Of a stretch of 64,000 bases of DNA, positions 42,953 to 51,024 are shown piece by piece (position 1 is the first letter of the stretch; the number at the start of each line of letters is the position of its first letter). This DNA comes from Bosea beijingensis (GTDB taxonomy: Bacteria > Pseudomonadota > Alphaproteobacteria > Rhizobiales > Beijerinckiaceae). Location: assembly GCF_030758975.1 (NCBI RefSeq), contig NZ_CP132359.1, positions 2,889,366-2,953,365 on the forward strand. Direction: 5' to 3'. Both the position numbers and the translations under genes were made by a program. The notes under the pieces are model-generated. The model had not been told where the DNA came from and made no database searches. It saw only the letters and a program-made list of their open reading frames with translations.

Positions 42953-44638
42953 TCAGCGGGCGTAGAGCTTGTCGAGCCGCACCACGCGCCCGACCAGCCA
43001 GAGCGTCACGACGGTCGCGACGATCAGCAGGGCCGAGATGGCATGGGCGGTGGGTTCGAGCGTGGTCGCTTCCGAATAGATCCGGACCGGCAGCGTGGTC
43101 ATGCGCGCGGTGGTCAGGAAGCTCGTGACGGTGACCTCGCCGAAGCTCATCAGGAAGCCGATGACGCCGGCCGCGAACAGGCCGGGCGCCAGCGCGGGCA
43201 GCGTCACCATCAGGAAGCGCCGGACCGGGCCGGCACCGAGGCTGTCCGCCGCCTCCTCCTGCGCCCGGTCGAGCGCCTGCACCGAGGTGGTGAGCAGCGC
43301 GATGACGAAGGGCAGGACGATGACGACATGGATGCCGACGAGGCCGAGGAAGGCGGGGATCGCGACATAGACCTGCAGCAGCTTGAGCATGCCGACGCCG
43401 ATGACGATCTGCGGCAGCGAAAGCGGCAGGAGCCAGAAGGCGAGCAGCGCGCTGCGCCCCGCGAAAGGATAACGGGCAAGCGCGAAGGCGGCCGGCGTCG
43501 CCAGCGCCAGCGCGACCAGCACCGAGACCACGGCGAGCTGGAGCGAGACCAGGAAGGAGGCGGTATAGGAGCCGCCGAACAGAACCTGCTCGTACCATTT
43601 CCAGGTGAAGCCGCGGAAGCCGGCGGCTGTCGCCAGGGGCACGTCGTTGACGCTTTGGACGACGACGAGGCCGAGCGGCAGCAGCAGCAGACCGATGCTC
43701 GCCGTCAGCAGCAGCCGCGACAGGGTGGGGCCGAGCGTTTCGGCCAGCGTGACGAACCAGCCGGGCAGGGAGACGGGCTCGCCCGGCTTGCCAGCGCGCC
43801 AGGGCATTGCACGGTTGAGTCCCCATGTGCAGAGCCCGGCGAAGATCAGGCCGGTCAGGGTGACGACGATCGCCAGCGCCGAGGCGAGCGGAGCATTGAG
43901 ATTGGCGACTGCCTCCTGCATCACCAGCATGCCGATGGTCATGACCTTCTTGCCGCCGAGCAGCGTCGCCGAGACATAGGCCGTGGTCGACATCAGGAAG
44001 ACGATGACGGTGCCCGAACGCAGGCCGGGCAGGGAGAGCGGCAGGTCGACGGTGAGGAAGCGTATGGCTGGACCGGCGCCGAGGCTCTCGGCGGCCTCGT
44101 GGACGCGCGGCGAGGTACTCTGCATGGTGTCGTAGAGCGCAATCACCATGAAGGGCATGAAGACCTGTGCCAGTCCGACGACGACCGCGCCATGGGTGAA
44201 CAGCATCCGGGTGGCGGTCGGCAGGCCGACGAGCCGGAGCGCGCTGTTGATCAGCCCGTCCGGCGAGAGCAGCAGCATGACGCCGAGCGAGCGCACCACG
44301 ACATTGGTCAGGAGCGGAATGAGGATGACGGCGAAGGCGAGGGCGCGCCACTGCACCGGCATCCGCGCCAGCCAGTAGGCGAGGGGATAGCCGAGCACTG
44401 CCGAGATCGCCGTGGTGGCGAGGCCGATCAGGATGGTTTCGCTGAGAACCTGGAAGTAGAAGCCGTCCCCGGCGATCTCGGTGAACTGCGCCAGCGACAG
44501 CGGCTGGATCAACGGCGCGAACGGGTCGCCACCGGCCTGGAGCGAGAGCAGGATCACCACCGCCAGCGGAGCGGCGAAGGCGAGCAGCAACCAGAGCGTG
44601 ACCGGCGCGGAGAGCGCCGGTCCTTTCCAGCCGGTCAT
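42953..44638 (-). CDS. Fused two-domain ABC permease (PotB-PotC type)
   Basis: A 561-residue protein with two complete BPD_transp_1 modules. The first (about residues 10-275) has the EAA loop VHEAAESLGAGPAIRF; the second (about 315-555) has EEAADSLGAGPVRRF. Spermidine/putrescine-type importers normally use two separate permeases, so this is a natural fusion like that of ferric-ion or thiamine permeases. The start is ATG 44638, overlapping the stop of the binding-protein gene by four bases. Confidence 0.9.
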   Translation of the reverse strand: MTGWKGPALSAPVTLWLLLAFAAPLAVVILLSLQAGGDPFAPLIQPLSLAQFTEIAGDGFYFQVLSETILIGLATTAISAVLGYPLAYWLARMPVQWRALAFAVILIPLLTNVVVRSLGVMLLLSPDGLINSALRLVGLPTATRMLFTHGAVVVGLAQVFMPFMVIALYDTMQSTSPRVHEAAESLGAGPAIRFLTVDLPLSLPGLRSGTVIVFLMSTTAYVSATLLGGKKVMTIGMLVMQEAVANLNAPLASALAIVVTLTGLIFAGLCTWGLNRAMPWRAGKPGEPVSLPGWFVTLAETLGPTLSRLLLTASIGLLLLPLGLVVVQSVNDVPLATAAGFRGFTWKWYEQVLFGGSYTASFLVSLQLAVVSVLVALALATPAAFALARYPFAGRSALLAFWLLPLSLPQIVIGVGMLKLLQVYVAIPAFLGLVGIHVVIVLPFVIALLTTSVQALDRAQEEAADSLGAGPVRRFLMVTLPALAPGLFAAGVIGFLMSFGEVTVTSFLTTARMTTLPVRIYSEATTLEPTAHAISALLIVATVVTLWLVGRVVRLDKLYAR

Positions 44639-45678
44639 CCGGCGATCTCGCGGTCGATCTTGCGCTGCCAGGCCGCGCGATTGGCGTTGATATAGGCCCA
44701 GTCGAAATCGACCATCTTGGCGATGTCGTCGCCGGCGAGCACCTTGCCCTTGAGGTCGGCGGGAATGGTGATGTTTCGCACGGTCGGCGAGTAGTAGATC
44801 TCGCGGGCGAAGGCGAGCATGCAGGGCTCGGACAGGTGGAGGTTGATCCACTCCTCGGCCAGGACCTGGTTGCGGGTGCCCTCGGTGATGCAGCCGACAT
44901 TCATCGAGATGGCCTGGCCCTCGACGGGGTCGGCGATGACGATGTTGGGGTTCTTGGTCTCGGCATATTTGCGGGTGAAGGACGCGAATTCGACGCCGAT
45001 ATCGCAGATACCCTGGTCGAACATGTCGTAGAGCTGGACTTGGCTCGAATGGATCGCGGCGAAAGGTTTGAGCTGCTTCACCTTCTGGATCACCATGTCG
45101 AAATCCTTCTCGGTGCCGCCGAAGGTCCGCGCCGTCATCATCAGCGCGGCGATGCCTTCGGTGCCGAGACCTTCGGGCCAGCTCACGCGGCCTTTCCACT
45201 CGTCGTTCCAGATATCCTTCCAGGAGGTGACCGGCTTCTTCGCCTTGCGGCCGTCATAGACGATGGTGCAGGGATTGAAGGCCACGCCGTAGCCGCCGAT
45301 CTTGGCGGGTTCGTAGAGATGCTCGTATTGCGGCACGGCCTTGCTCGGGGCCTGCGTGACCTTGGCCTGCAGCGCCTCGCGGCTTTCGTAGATGTTGAGA
45401 TAGATCACGTCGAAGCTCGGCCGGCCGCGTTCGGCATAGGCACGGGCGCGCCGCTCCAGCGTGTTGCCGAGGACATAGCTGACCTTGCAGCCGTATTTTT
45501 CGACAAGCGGCTTCTCGACATGCTCGCGCACGATGCGCTCCTGCGCGCCGCCCCAGATGCCGACGACGAGCTCGTCGCCCTTCTTGGGCTGGGCGCGGAC
45601 CGGCGTAATGAAATGCACGGGCGCGGCGAGGCCGGCGCCGAGCACCAGCTTGTTGAAGGTCCTGCGGGAAGGCGTCAC
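44635..45678 (-). CDS. Spermidine/putrescine-type ABC binding protein with Tat signal
   Basis: A receptor of about 347 residues of the SBP_bac_8/PotD group. The N-terminus carries a twin-arginine signal, SRRTFNKLVLGAG, so it should be exported folded through Tat. The mature part starts DELVVGIWGGAQER and has VIYLNIYESREAL and IVIADPVEGQAISMNVG. The likely start is GTG at 45678 with AGGAG seven bases upstream; a GTG at 45687 touches that site and is less likely. The ligand could be a polyamine or another cationic or amide compound, given the creatininase neighbour. Confidence 0.9.
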   Translation of the reverse strand: MTPSRRTFNKLVLGAGLAAPVHFITPVRAQPKKGDELVVGIWGGAQERIVREHVEKPLVEKYGCKVSYVLGNTLERRARAYAERGRPSFDVIYLNIYESREALQAKVTQAPSKAVPQYEHLYEPAKIGGYGVAFNPCTIVYDGRKAKKPVTSWKDIWNDEWKGRVSWPEGLGTEGIAALMMTARTFGGTEKDFDMVIQKVKQLKPFAAIHSSQVQLYDMFDQGICDIGVEFASFTRKYAETKNPNIVIADPVEGQAISMNVGCITEGTRNQVLAEEWINLHLSEPCMLAFAREIYYSPTVRNITIPADLKGKVLAGDDIAKMVDFDWAYINANRAAWQRKIDREIAG

Positions 45679-45692
45679 GGCTGGCACTCCTG

Positions 45693-46724
45693 TCAGATGA
45701 AGGTGGCGCCGCCGGGCAGCGCGATGACGCTGCCGGGAGCGCCCACGGGCGGGGGCGGGATATCGGAAGGCAGGATCAGGCGGATGGTGCCGGCCTCGCT
45801 CGCGAGGTCGACCTCGAAGCTCTCGCCGAGATAGGCGACCGACGCGATCGTGCCGGAGACGCGCAAGGGGCCTTGCGGCTTGTCCGAGAGGCGCAGGCGC
45901 GAGGCGCGCAGGACGAGGCGCCCGACGCCGTTCGGGGCGAGCTCGCAGGTCAGCCCCGGCGCATGGAACAGGCCGTTCTTCGTGCTTCCCGCAATCACGG
46001 TGCGGGCACCGAGGAAGCTGGCCGAGAATTCCGAGGTCGGTGCGTCGCAGAGCTGGCGCGGCGTGCCGAGCTCGCGGATGACGCCTTTCTCCATTACCGC
46101 GACGCGGTCCGACATGGCCAGCGCCTCCTGCTGGTCATGGGTGACGAAGATGGTGGTGATACCCAGGCGCTGCTGCAGCGAGCGGATCTCGTTGCGCATG
46201 TCGGCGCGCAGGTTGGCGTCGAGATTGGAGAGAGGTTCGTCGAGCAGCAATACCTCGGGCTCTACCACGAGTGCGCGGGCGAGCGCGACGCGCTGCTGCT
46301 GGCCGCCGGAGAGCTGGGAGGGATAGCGCTCGGCGAAGCCACCGAGCCCGACCGTCTCCATCGCAGCCCGTGCCCGCTCGCGCCAAACCTGCTTCGGCAG
46401 GCGGCGCATCCTGAGGCCGAAGCCGATATTGTCGAGCACGGTCAGGTGAGGGAACAGCGCATAGGACTGGAAGACCACGCCGATATTGCGCTGGTAGGGC
46501 TTGCGATGCGTGATGTCGCGGCCGGCCAGCAGCACGCGACCGCCCGTCGTCGGCACGAAGCCGGCGATCATGCGCAGTGTCGTCGACTTGCCGCAGCCGG
46601 AGGGGCCGAGCAGGGAGAGAAGCTCGCCCTTGCCGATCTCAAGCGAGAGCCGGTCGACCGCGAGCGCGCCGCCATAGCTGGCGCTGAGGGAATCGAGTGT
46701 GAGGTAGCCGGAAGCGGCCGTCAT
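45693..46724 (-). CDS. Spermidine/putrescine-type ABC ATPase (PotA-like)
   Basis: A 343-residue ATPase with Walker A GPSGCGKST (near residue 40), Q-loop VVFQSYALFPHLTV, signature LSGGQQQRVALA, Walker B LLLDEPLSNLD and a C-terminal TOBE domain (about 265-340). It is the first importer gene on this strand, 156 bases downstream of a LysR regulator and five bases before the binding-protein gene. Confidence 0.95.
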   Translation of the reverse strand: MTAASGYLTLDSLSASYGGALAVDRLSLEIGKGELLSLLGPSGCGKSTTLRMIAGFVPTTGGRVLLAGRDITHRKPYQRNIGVVFQSYALFPHLTVLDNIGFGLRMRRLPKQVWRERARAAMETVGLGGFAERYPSQLSGGQQQRVALARALVVEPEVLLLDEPLSNLDANLRADMRNEIRSLQQRLGITTIFVTHDQQEALAMSDRVAVMEKGVIRELGTPRQLCDAPTSEFSASFLGARTVIAGSTKNGLFHAPGLTCELAPNGVGRLVLRASRLRLSDKPQGPLRVSGTIASVAYLGESFEVDLASEAGTIRLILPSDIPPPPVGAPGSVIALPGGATFI

Positions 46725-46794
46725 CGGCCTGCCTCGTCACGGCCGGTTTCGATCAGCAGTTGGCTCGGCATGGTCCCCGTCCCGTCCGTGGCCA

Positions 46795-46808
46795 TCTGGA
46801 TGTCCAGA
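46795..46808. promoter_or_regulatory. Inverted repeat TCTGGA-tg-TCCAGA upstream of the PotA-like gene
   Basis: A perfect 6+2+6 inverted repeat in the 156-base gap between the LysR gene and the importer genes, about 70 bases before the PotA-like start. A LysR or other regulator could bind it. Only position supports this. Confidence 0.4.
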
Positions 46809-46879
46809 TCCAGCCACTATGGAGCGTAGCCGGCACAACAGGAAGCTTATGGCGGATTATGGTCGGTATATCGCCAGGC

Positions 46880-47869
46880 TTATCCTGCGGGCATCGCCTC
46901 GCGGCGCGGCACCTCATAGGCGATGCCGTGCAAGGCGTGGTCGAAGCGCCTCGCCTCCTGCCGGATCAGGTTGCGCAGCCATTGGTTGGGCCGGCTGGCG
47001 TGAGCGCGCTCGTGCCATTGCATGTAGAGCTGCATCTCGCCGAACTCGCGTGGTGCAGGCACGACCGTGAGTTCGCCGAAACCCGCTGTCTCGGCGATGT
47101 AGTCGGCATAGGGCTTGGCGGTGCTGAAGACGAGATCGGTCCGGCGCAGCAATTGTGGAATCTGGGCGTATTCGGGCACGGTGACGCCGACGCGCCGGCG
47201 CAGGCCCAGTTGCGCCAGCGGCGCGTCGATCGGGCTGTAGGCGGCATTGGCGATAGGTGTCGGCGAGACATGGTCGTGCTTCATGTATTCGCCGAGATCG
47301 ATCCGGGACAGGCGGGCGAGCGGATGGTCCTTCCGCATCACGCAGGCGATGCTGCAATGGAGCAGAGTGCTGGAGCGCAGATTGCCGGGTGGGGCGAGCC
47401 AGCTCCCGATGACGAGGTCGGTCCGTTCGCCGAGTTCGCCGGCAAGGTCCGTGCGCTCGGTCGGTGCGAAGAAGTCGACCGAGATGCCGGGCGCCTCGGC
47501 ACGGATGCTGGCAACCACCGCCGGAATCAGGAAGGCGCCGAAACAATTCATGGTGGCGACGCGCAGGCGCAGTTCCGCGCTCGCGGGGTCGAAATCCCGG
47601 CCGGCTTCCGTGGCTTCGGTGAGCTGGCCGAGCACGGCTTCCAGCAATGCCTGGATTTCGCGGCCGCGCTCGGTCGTGACCCAGCGCTGGCCGGAGCGGA
47701 CGAGGAGCGGGTCGCTGAACACGGCGCGCGCCCGCTTGAGGTTGAGGCTCACCGCCGGCTGGCTGTGGCCGAGCAGCGCCGCCACCCGCGAGACGTTGCG
47801 CTCCTTCAGCAGGAGATAGGTCGCGCGCAGCAGGCGGACATCGATATTCGGATCAAGGCCCTGATACAT
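46880..47869 (-). CDS. LysR-family transcriptional regulator
   Basis: A 329-residue LysR protein. The N-terminal helix-turn-helix is at about residues 10-70 (LLLKERNVSRVAALLGHSQP); the effector domain follows (about 100-310). It resembles the NodD/SyrM-like or dinitrotoluene-pathway branch in its LNLKRARAVFSDPLL segment. It is upstream of and parallel to the Pot-type importer and is its probable regulator. Confidence 0.9.
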   Translation of the reverse strand: MYQGLDPNIDVRLLRATYLLLKERNVSRVAALLGHSQPAVSLNLKRARAVFSDPLLVRSGQRWVTTERGREIQALLEAVLGQLTEATEAGRDFDPASAELRLRVATMNCFGAFLIPAVVASIRAEAPGISVDFFAPTERTDLAGELGERTDLVIGSWLAPPGNLRSSTLLHCSIACVMRKDHPLARLSRIDLGEYMKHDHVSPTPIANAAYSPIDAPLAQLGLRRRVGVTVPEYAQIPQLLRRTDLVFSTAKPYADYIAETAGFGELTVVPAPREFGEMQLYMQWHERAHASRPNQWLRNLIRQEARRFDHALHGIAYEVPRREAMPAG

Positions 47870-47985
47870 CGGGGGCGTTCCTTCCGGGCCGGCAAGCCCA
47901 GGCGGAACCTAGCGTCCGCCACGGCCCTGCGGAAGCCATGCAGGCGCCGGGGGCGCTCTGCTTCGGGCGGGAGCGGCGCAGCGCT

Positions 47986-49023
47986 TCAGAGCGTCTGCGT
48001 GACCTTGCGCAGATGCGGTGGGCGGTCGGGGTCGAGCCCACGTGCGGCCGCGAGCGCAGCGATGCCACCGTAGAAGGCGCGGGCCTGCAGCAGGGGCATC
48101 AGTGCGGCCGGGCTCTCGGCCGGCACAGGCAGGGCGATACCGGGAGCAGCGCCGGAACCGGCATAGGCGACCTCCACGCCGAGCGCGGCGAAGCTGCGCG
48201 CAACCGAGAGCGTGCTCTCGCTGCCTTCATCGGCCGGATCGAGCACCAGCGCCGGAAAGCCCGGCCCGACCAGTGCCATGGGCCCATGCAGCACCTCGGC
48301 GGCGCTGAAGGCTTCGGCATGGATGCGGCAGGTCTCCTTGAACTTCAGCGCCATCTCCTGGGCGATGCCGAGGCCCAGCCCACGGCCGATGACATAGAGG
48401 CTCGTCGCGTCCTTGAGGCGCAGCAGGAAGGGCGACCAGTCGCAGAGCCCGGCCTGCCTGAGGAGCTCGGGCGACCTCACCAGCGTATCCGCAAGGCCTC
48501 GCTCGCTGCTCCAGACCGCGGCGAGATGGAGGAGCGCGATGCCGGTGGCGAGGAAGCTCTTGGTCGCGGCGACGCTGGTCTCGGGACCGGCACCGAGCGG
48601 CAAGGCAACATCCACCAGTTCGGCCAGCGGCGATTGCATGTCGTTGATCAGGCCGATTGTCAGCGCGCCGCCGCGCTTGGCCGTTTCGGTCAGTTGCAGC
48701 GCATCGGGGCTGAGGCCGGATTGCGAGGCAGCGATGAAGACGGCTCCGGAGAGGTCGAGCTCCTCGCGATAGACCGAGGCGAGGCTGGGGCCGAGCGAGG
48801 CGACTGGCAGGCCGAGCGTCCGCTCCAGCAGATATTTGCCATAGGTCATGGCGTGGTCGGAGGAGCCGCGGGCACAGGTCGCGATGAAGGCGGGCCTGCG
48901 CCGGCGCAAGCGTTCGCCGAGCTCGACCATCGCGCCGGCATTGGCCGAGATCTGGCGGGCGGCGACGTCGGCAGCTTCCGCCGCCTCGCGGGTGAGAAGG
49001 GCTTCAGGCATCGATCCGGTCAT
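47986..49023 (-). CDS. Double-SIS sugar-phosphate isomerase/deaminase-like protein
   Basis: A 345-residue protein with two SIS modules. The N-terminal part FIATCARGSSDHAMTYGKY and the region AGPETSVAATKSF are shared with GlmS isomerase domains and with NagB-II glucosamine-6-phosphate deaminases; a related family, FrlB/FraB, cleaves phosphorylated fructosamines. The glutaminase half of GlmS is absent, so this is not cell-wall GlmS. It is the last gene of the sugar-importer operon, overlapping the kinase gene by 20 bases. It probably deaminates, deglycates or isomerises the kinase product. Confidence 0.85.
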   Translation of the reverse strand: MTGSMPEALLTREAAEAADVAARQISANAGAMVELGERLRRRRPAFIATCARGSSDHAMTYGKYLLERTLGLPVASLGPSLASVYREELDLSGAVFIAASQSGLSPDALQLTETAKRGGALTIGLINDMQSPLAELVDVALPLGAGPETSVAATKSFLATGIALLHLAAVWSSERGLADTLVRSPELLRQAGLCDWSPFLLRLKDATSLYVIGRGLGLGIAQEMALKFKETCRIHAEAFSAAEVLHGPMALVGPGFPALVLDPADEGSESTLSVARSFAALGVEVAYAGSGAAPGIALPVPAESPAALMPLLQARAFYGGIAALAAARGLDPDRPPHLRKVTQTL

Positions 49024-49951
49024 GGCTGCACAGCAGGTCCCGGCTCATGGCATCGACATCGGCACGGTCGAGCCGCGTTCCGGCTCCGCCGACCGAACGC
49101 ACGGAGAGAGTGCCGCAGACGACGCCTTCCGCCAAGGCCTGTTCGGGCGAGCGCGCTGCAAGCCAGGCGGCGAGGAATCCGGCATTGAAGGCATCGCCGG
49201 CTCCGGTCGTATCGATCACCGGTCCGCCTTCGGGCGCCGGTATGGAAAAGGCGGTGTTGCGCCGGAACAGGCGCGCGCCGTTGCCGCCGTCCTTGACCAC
49301 CACGACAGGGAAGTGGCCGGCGAGGCGGCTGCCGGCTTCATCGAGATCGTCGCTACGCGCTATGGCGATCGCCTCGGCGGCGTTGGGCAGGAAGATATCG
49401 GCACCGGCAGCACGCTCGATCAGGTCTGGCCGGCGGATCCAGTCGTCGTCCCAACTCGGATCGAGCGAGACGGTGAGGCCGGCGCGCTTTGCCCTGCCGA
49501 TCAGGTCAGGAACCTCGGCAAGCGTCGCGAATTCGGCGATGTGGAGATGGCGCGCGGCGGGGTCGGCGAGGGCCGCGTCGAGCGTGGCCGGGCGGGCGCT
49601 GCCGGCGCGCCGCGACAGGAAGGCGCGCTCGCCGTCCTGCACCATGACGACGGTTGGCTGCGGGCCGGCCTCAGGCGCATGTTCGAGCCAGCGAAGATCG
49701 ACGCCGCTTTCCGCCAGCGCAGACGCCAGCGTGCCGGAAAGCGGGTCCGTGCCGATGCGGGCGAGCAGGCCGGCTCGCGTGCCGAGCGCAGCGAGATGGG
49801 CGGCCGTGATGAAGCCGCCGCCACCCGGCACGATCGCGACGGTTTCGGCGAAACGTTCCTCGCCGAGGCATGGCATCGCGTCGAGCCCTCGGAAGACGAT
49901 GTCGCAGTAGAGCCGGCCGATGCTGAGGACGAGGTCGCGCCCGGCGCTCAT
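49004..49951 (-). CDS. PfkB-family (ribokinase-like) carbohydrate kinase
   Basis: A 315-residue kinase. The N-terminal VPGGGGFITAAHLAALG is the sugar-binding glycine segment and the C-terminal DTTGAGDAFNAG (residues 247-258) contains catalytic Asp253. It phosphorylates a sugar or sugar derivative with ATP. It overlaps the ATPase gene by four bases upstream and the SIS gene downstream. A PfkB kinase followed by a SIS enzyme also occurs in fructoselysine and fructose-asparagine pathways. Confidence 0.93.
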   Translation of the reverse strand: MSAGRDLVLSIGRLYCDIVFRGLDAMPCLGEERFAETVAIVPGGGGFITAAHLAALGTRAGLLARIGTDPLSGTLASALAESGVDLRWLEHAPEAGPQPTVVMVQDGERAFLSRRAGSARPATLDAALADPAARHLHIAEFATLAEVPDLIGRAKRAGLTVSLDPSWDDDWIRRPDLIERAAGADIFLPNAAEAIAIARSDDLDEAGSRLAGHFPVVVVKDGGNGARLFRRNTAFSIPAPEGGPVIDTTGAGDAFNAGFLAAWLAARSPEQALAEGVVCGTLSVRSVGGAGTRLDRADVDAMSRDLLCSHDRIDA

Positions 49952-51024
49952 AGGGCGCGCTCGGTCGCCGCATCGAACAGGCGAAGAGCGTCGATGCCGG
50001 CGCCAAGGCGGACCTCGTGGCTAACGACCGGCGGCGCCTTGGCCGAGGCCGAGGCGAGGATCAATCCATCGCCATGCTCGACATGGACGAAGGTTTCGGA
50101 CCCCAGCGGCTCGACAACCGCGACCTTGCCGGTGAGGACGAGATCGGCGTTTTCGCCGGACGCGAGCACGCGCAGCTCCTGCGGGCGGACGCCGACCAGA
50201 ACCTCCATGGGAAGCGGGGCCGGGCGGGACGGCAGGGCGATGGCATTGCCTGCCAGCTCCAGCGTCGGCTTTCCATCGACAATGCTCGTCTTGGCCGGCA
50301 GGATGTTCATCGTCGGAGAGCCGATGAAGCGGGCGGTGAAGACGTCGGCCGGCTTCTCGTAGAGCTCCATCGGCGCGCCGACCTGGAGGATGCGGCCGTC
50401 GCGCATCACCACGATGCGGTCGGCCAGCGTCATCGCCTCGACCTGGTCATGCGTGACGAAGACGATCGTGCGGCGGAGGCGCTGGTGCAGGCGCTTGATT
50501 TCCAGGCGCATCTGGGCGCGCAATTGCGCGTCGAGATTGGAGAGCGGCTCGTCGAACAGGAAGGCGGCGGGGTCGCGCACCATGGCGCGGCCGATGGCGA
50601 CGCGCTGGCGCTGGCCACCCGACAATGCCGAGGGCTTGCGTTCGAGCAGCGGTTCCAAGCCGAGGATGCGAGCGGTCTCCTCGATCCGGCGGCGCTTCTC
50701 GGCCTTGTCGAGCTTCGCCGTATAGAGGCCGAAGCCGATATTCTCCGCGACGCTCATATGCGGGTAGATTGCGTAGTTCTGGAACACCATCGCGATGTTC
50801 CGCTCCTTCGGCTCCAGCCGGTTCACCGGCCGGTCGGCGATGGTGATGGTGCCGCCGTCGATCTCCTCCAGCCCCGCGATCATGCGTAGCGTCGTCGACT
50901 TGCCGCAGCCGGAAGGGCCGACGAAGACGACGAATTCGCCGTCTGCGATCGCGAGGTCGATGCCATGGACGACCTGCGTCTTGCCGTAGCGCTTGACCAG
51001 CCCCTGAAGCTCGATACCCGCCAT
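49948..51024 (-). CDS. Sugar-type ABC transporter ATPase (UgpC/MalK-like)
   Basis: A 358-residue ATPase with Walker A GPSGCGKST (near residue 37), signature [12 protein letters not shown], Walker B FLFDEPLSNLD and C-terminal regulatory/TOBE domains (about 240-350). It is placed after the lyase gene, with start and lyase stop sharing one base (TGATG), so transporter and enzymes are translated as one unit. Confidence 0.95.
   Translation of the reverse strand: MAGIELQGLVKRYGKTQVVHGIDLAIADGEFVVFVGPSGCGKSTTLRMIAGLEEIDGGTITIADRPVNRLEPKERNIAMVFQNYAIYPHMSVAENIGFGLYTAKLDKAEKRRRIEETARILGLEPLLERKPSALSGGQRQRVAIGRAMVRDPAAFLFDEPLSNLDAQLRAQMRLEIKRLHQRLRRTIVFVTHDQVEAMTLADRIVVMRDGRILQVGAPMELYEKPADVFTARFIGSPTMNILPAKTSIVDGKPTLELAGNAIALPSRPAPLPMEVLVGVRPQELRVLASGENADLVLTGKVAVVEPLGSETFVHVEHGDGLILASASAKAPPVVSHEVRLGAGIDALRLFDAATERAL

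Noticed and set aside
43043..44695. Long plus-strand frame (about 550 codons) opposite the fused permease
   Set aside because: Antisense shadow of the permease; composition is Gln/Glu/Arg/His-rich without a domain.
44638..45199. N-terminal extension of the fused permease reading into the binding-protein gene
   Set aside because: The extra residues are out-of-frame translation of the receptor. ATG 44638 with an ATGA overlap is the sensible start.
47986..49023. Calling the SIS protein GlmS or, firmly, FrlB
   Set aside because: No glutaminase domain is present for GlmS, and motifs are nearer NagB-II than FrlB, so only the superfamily level is safe.
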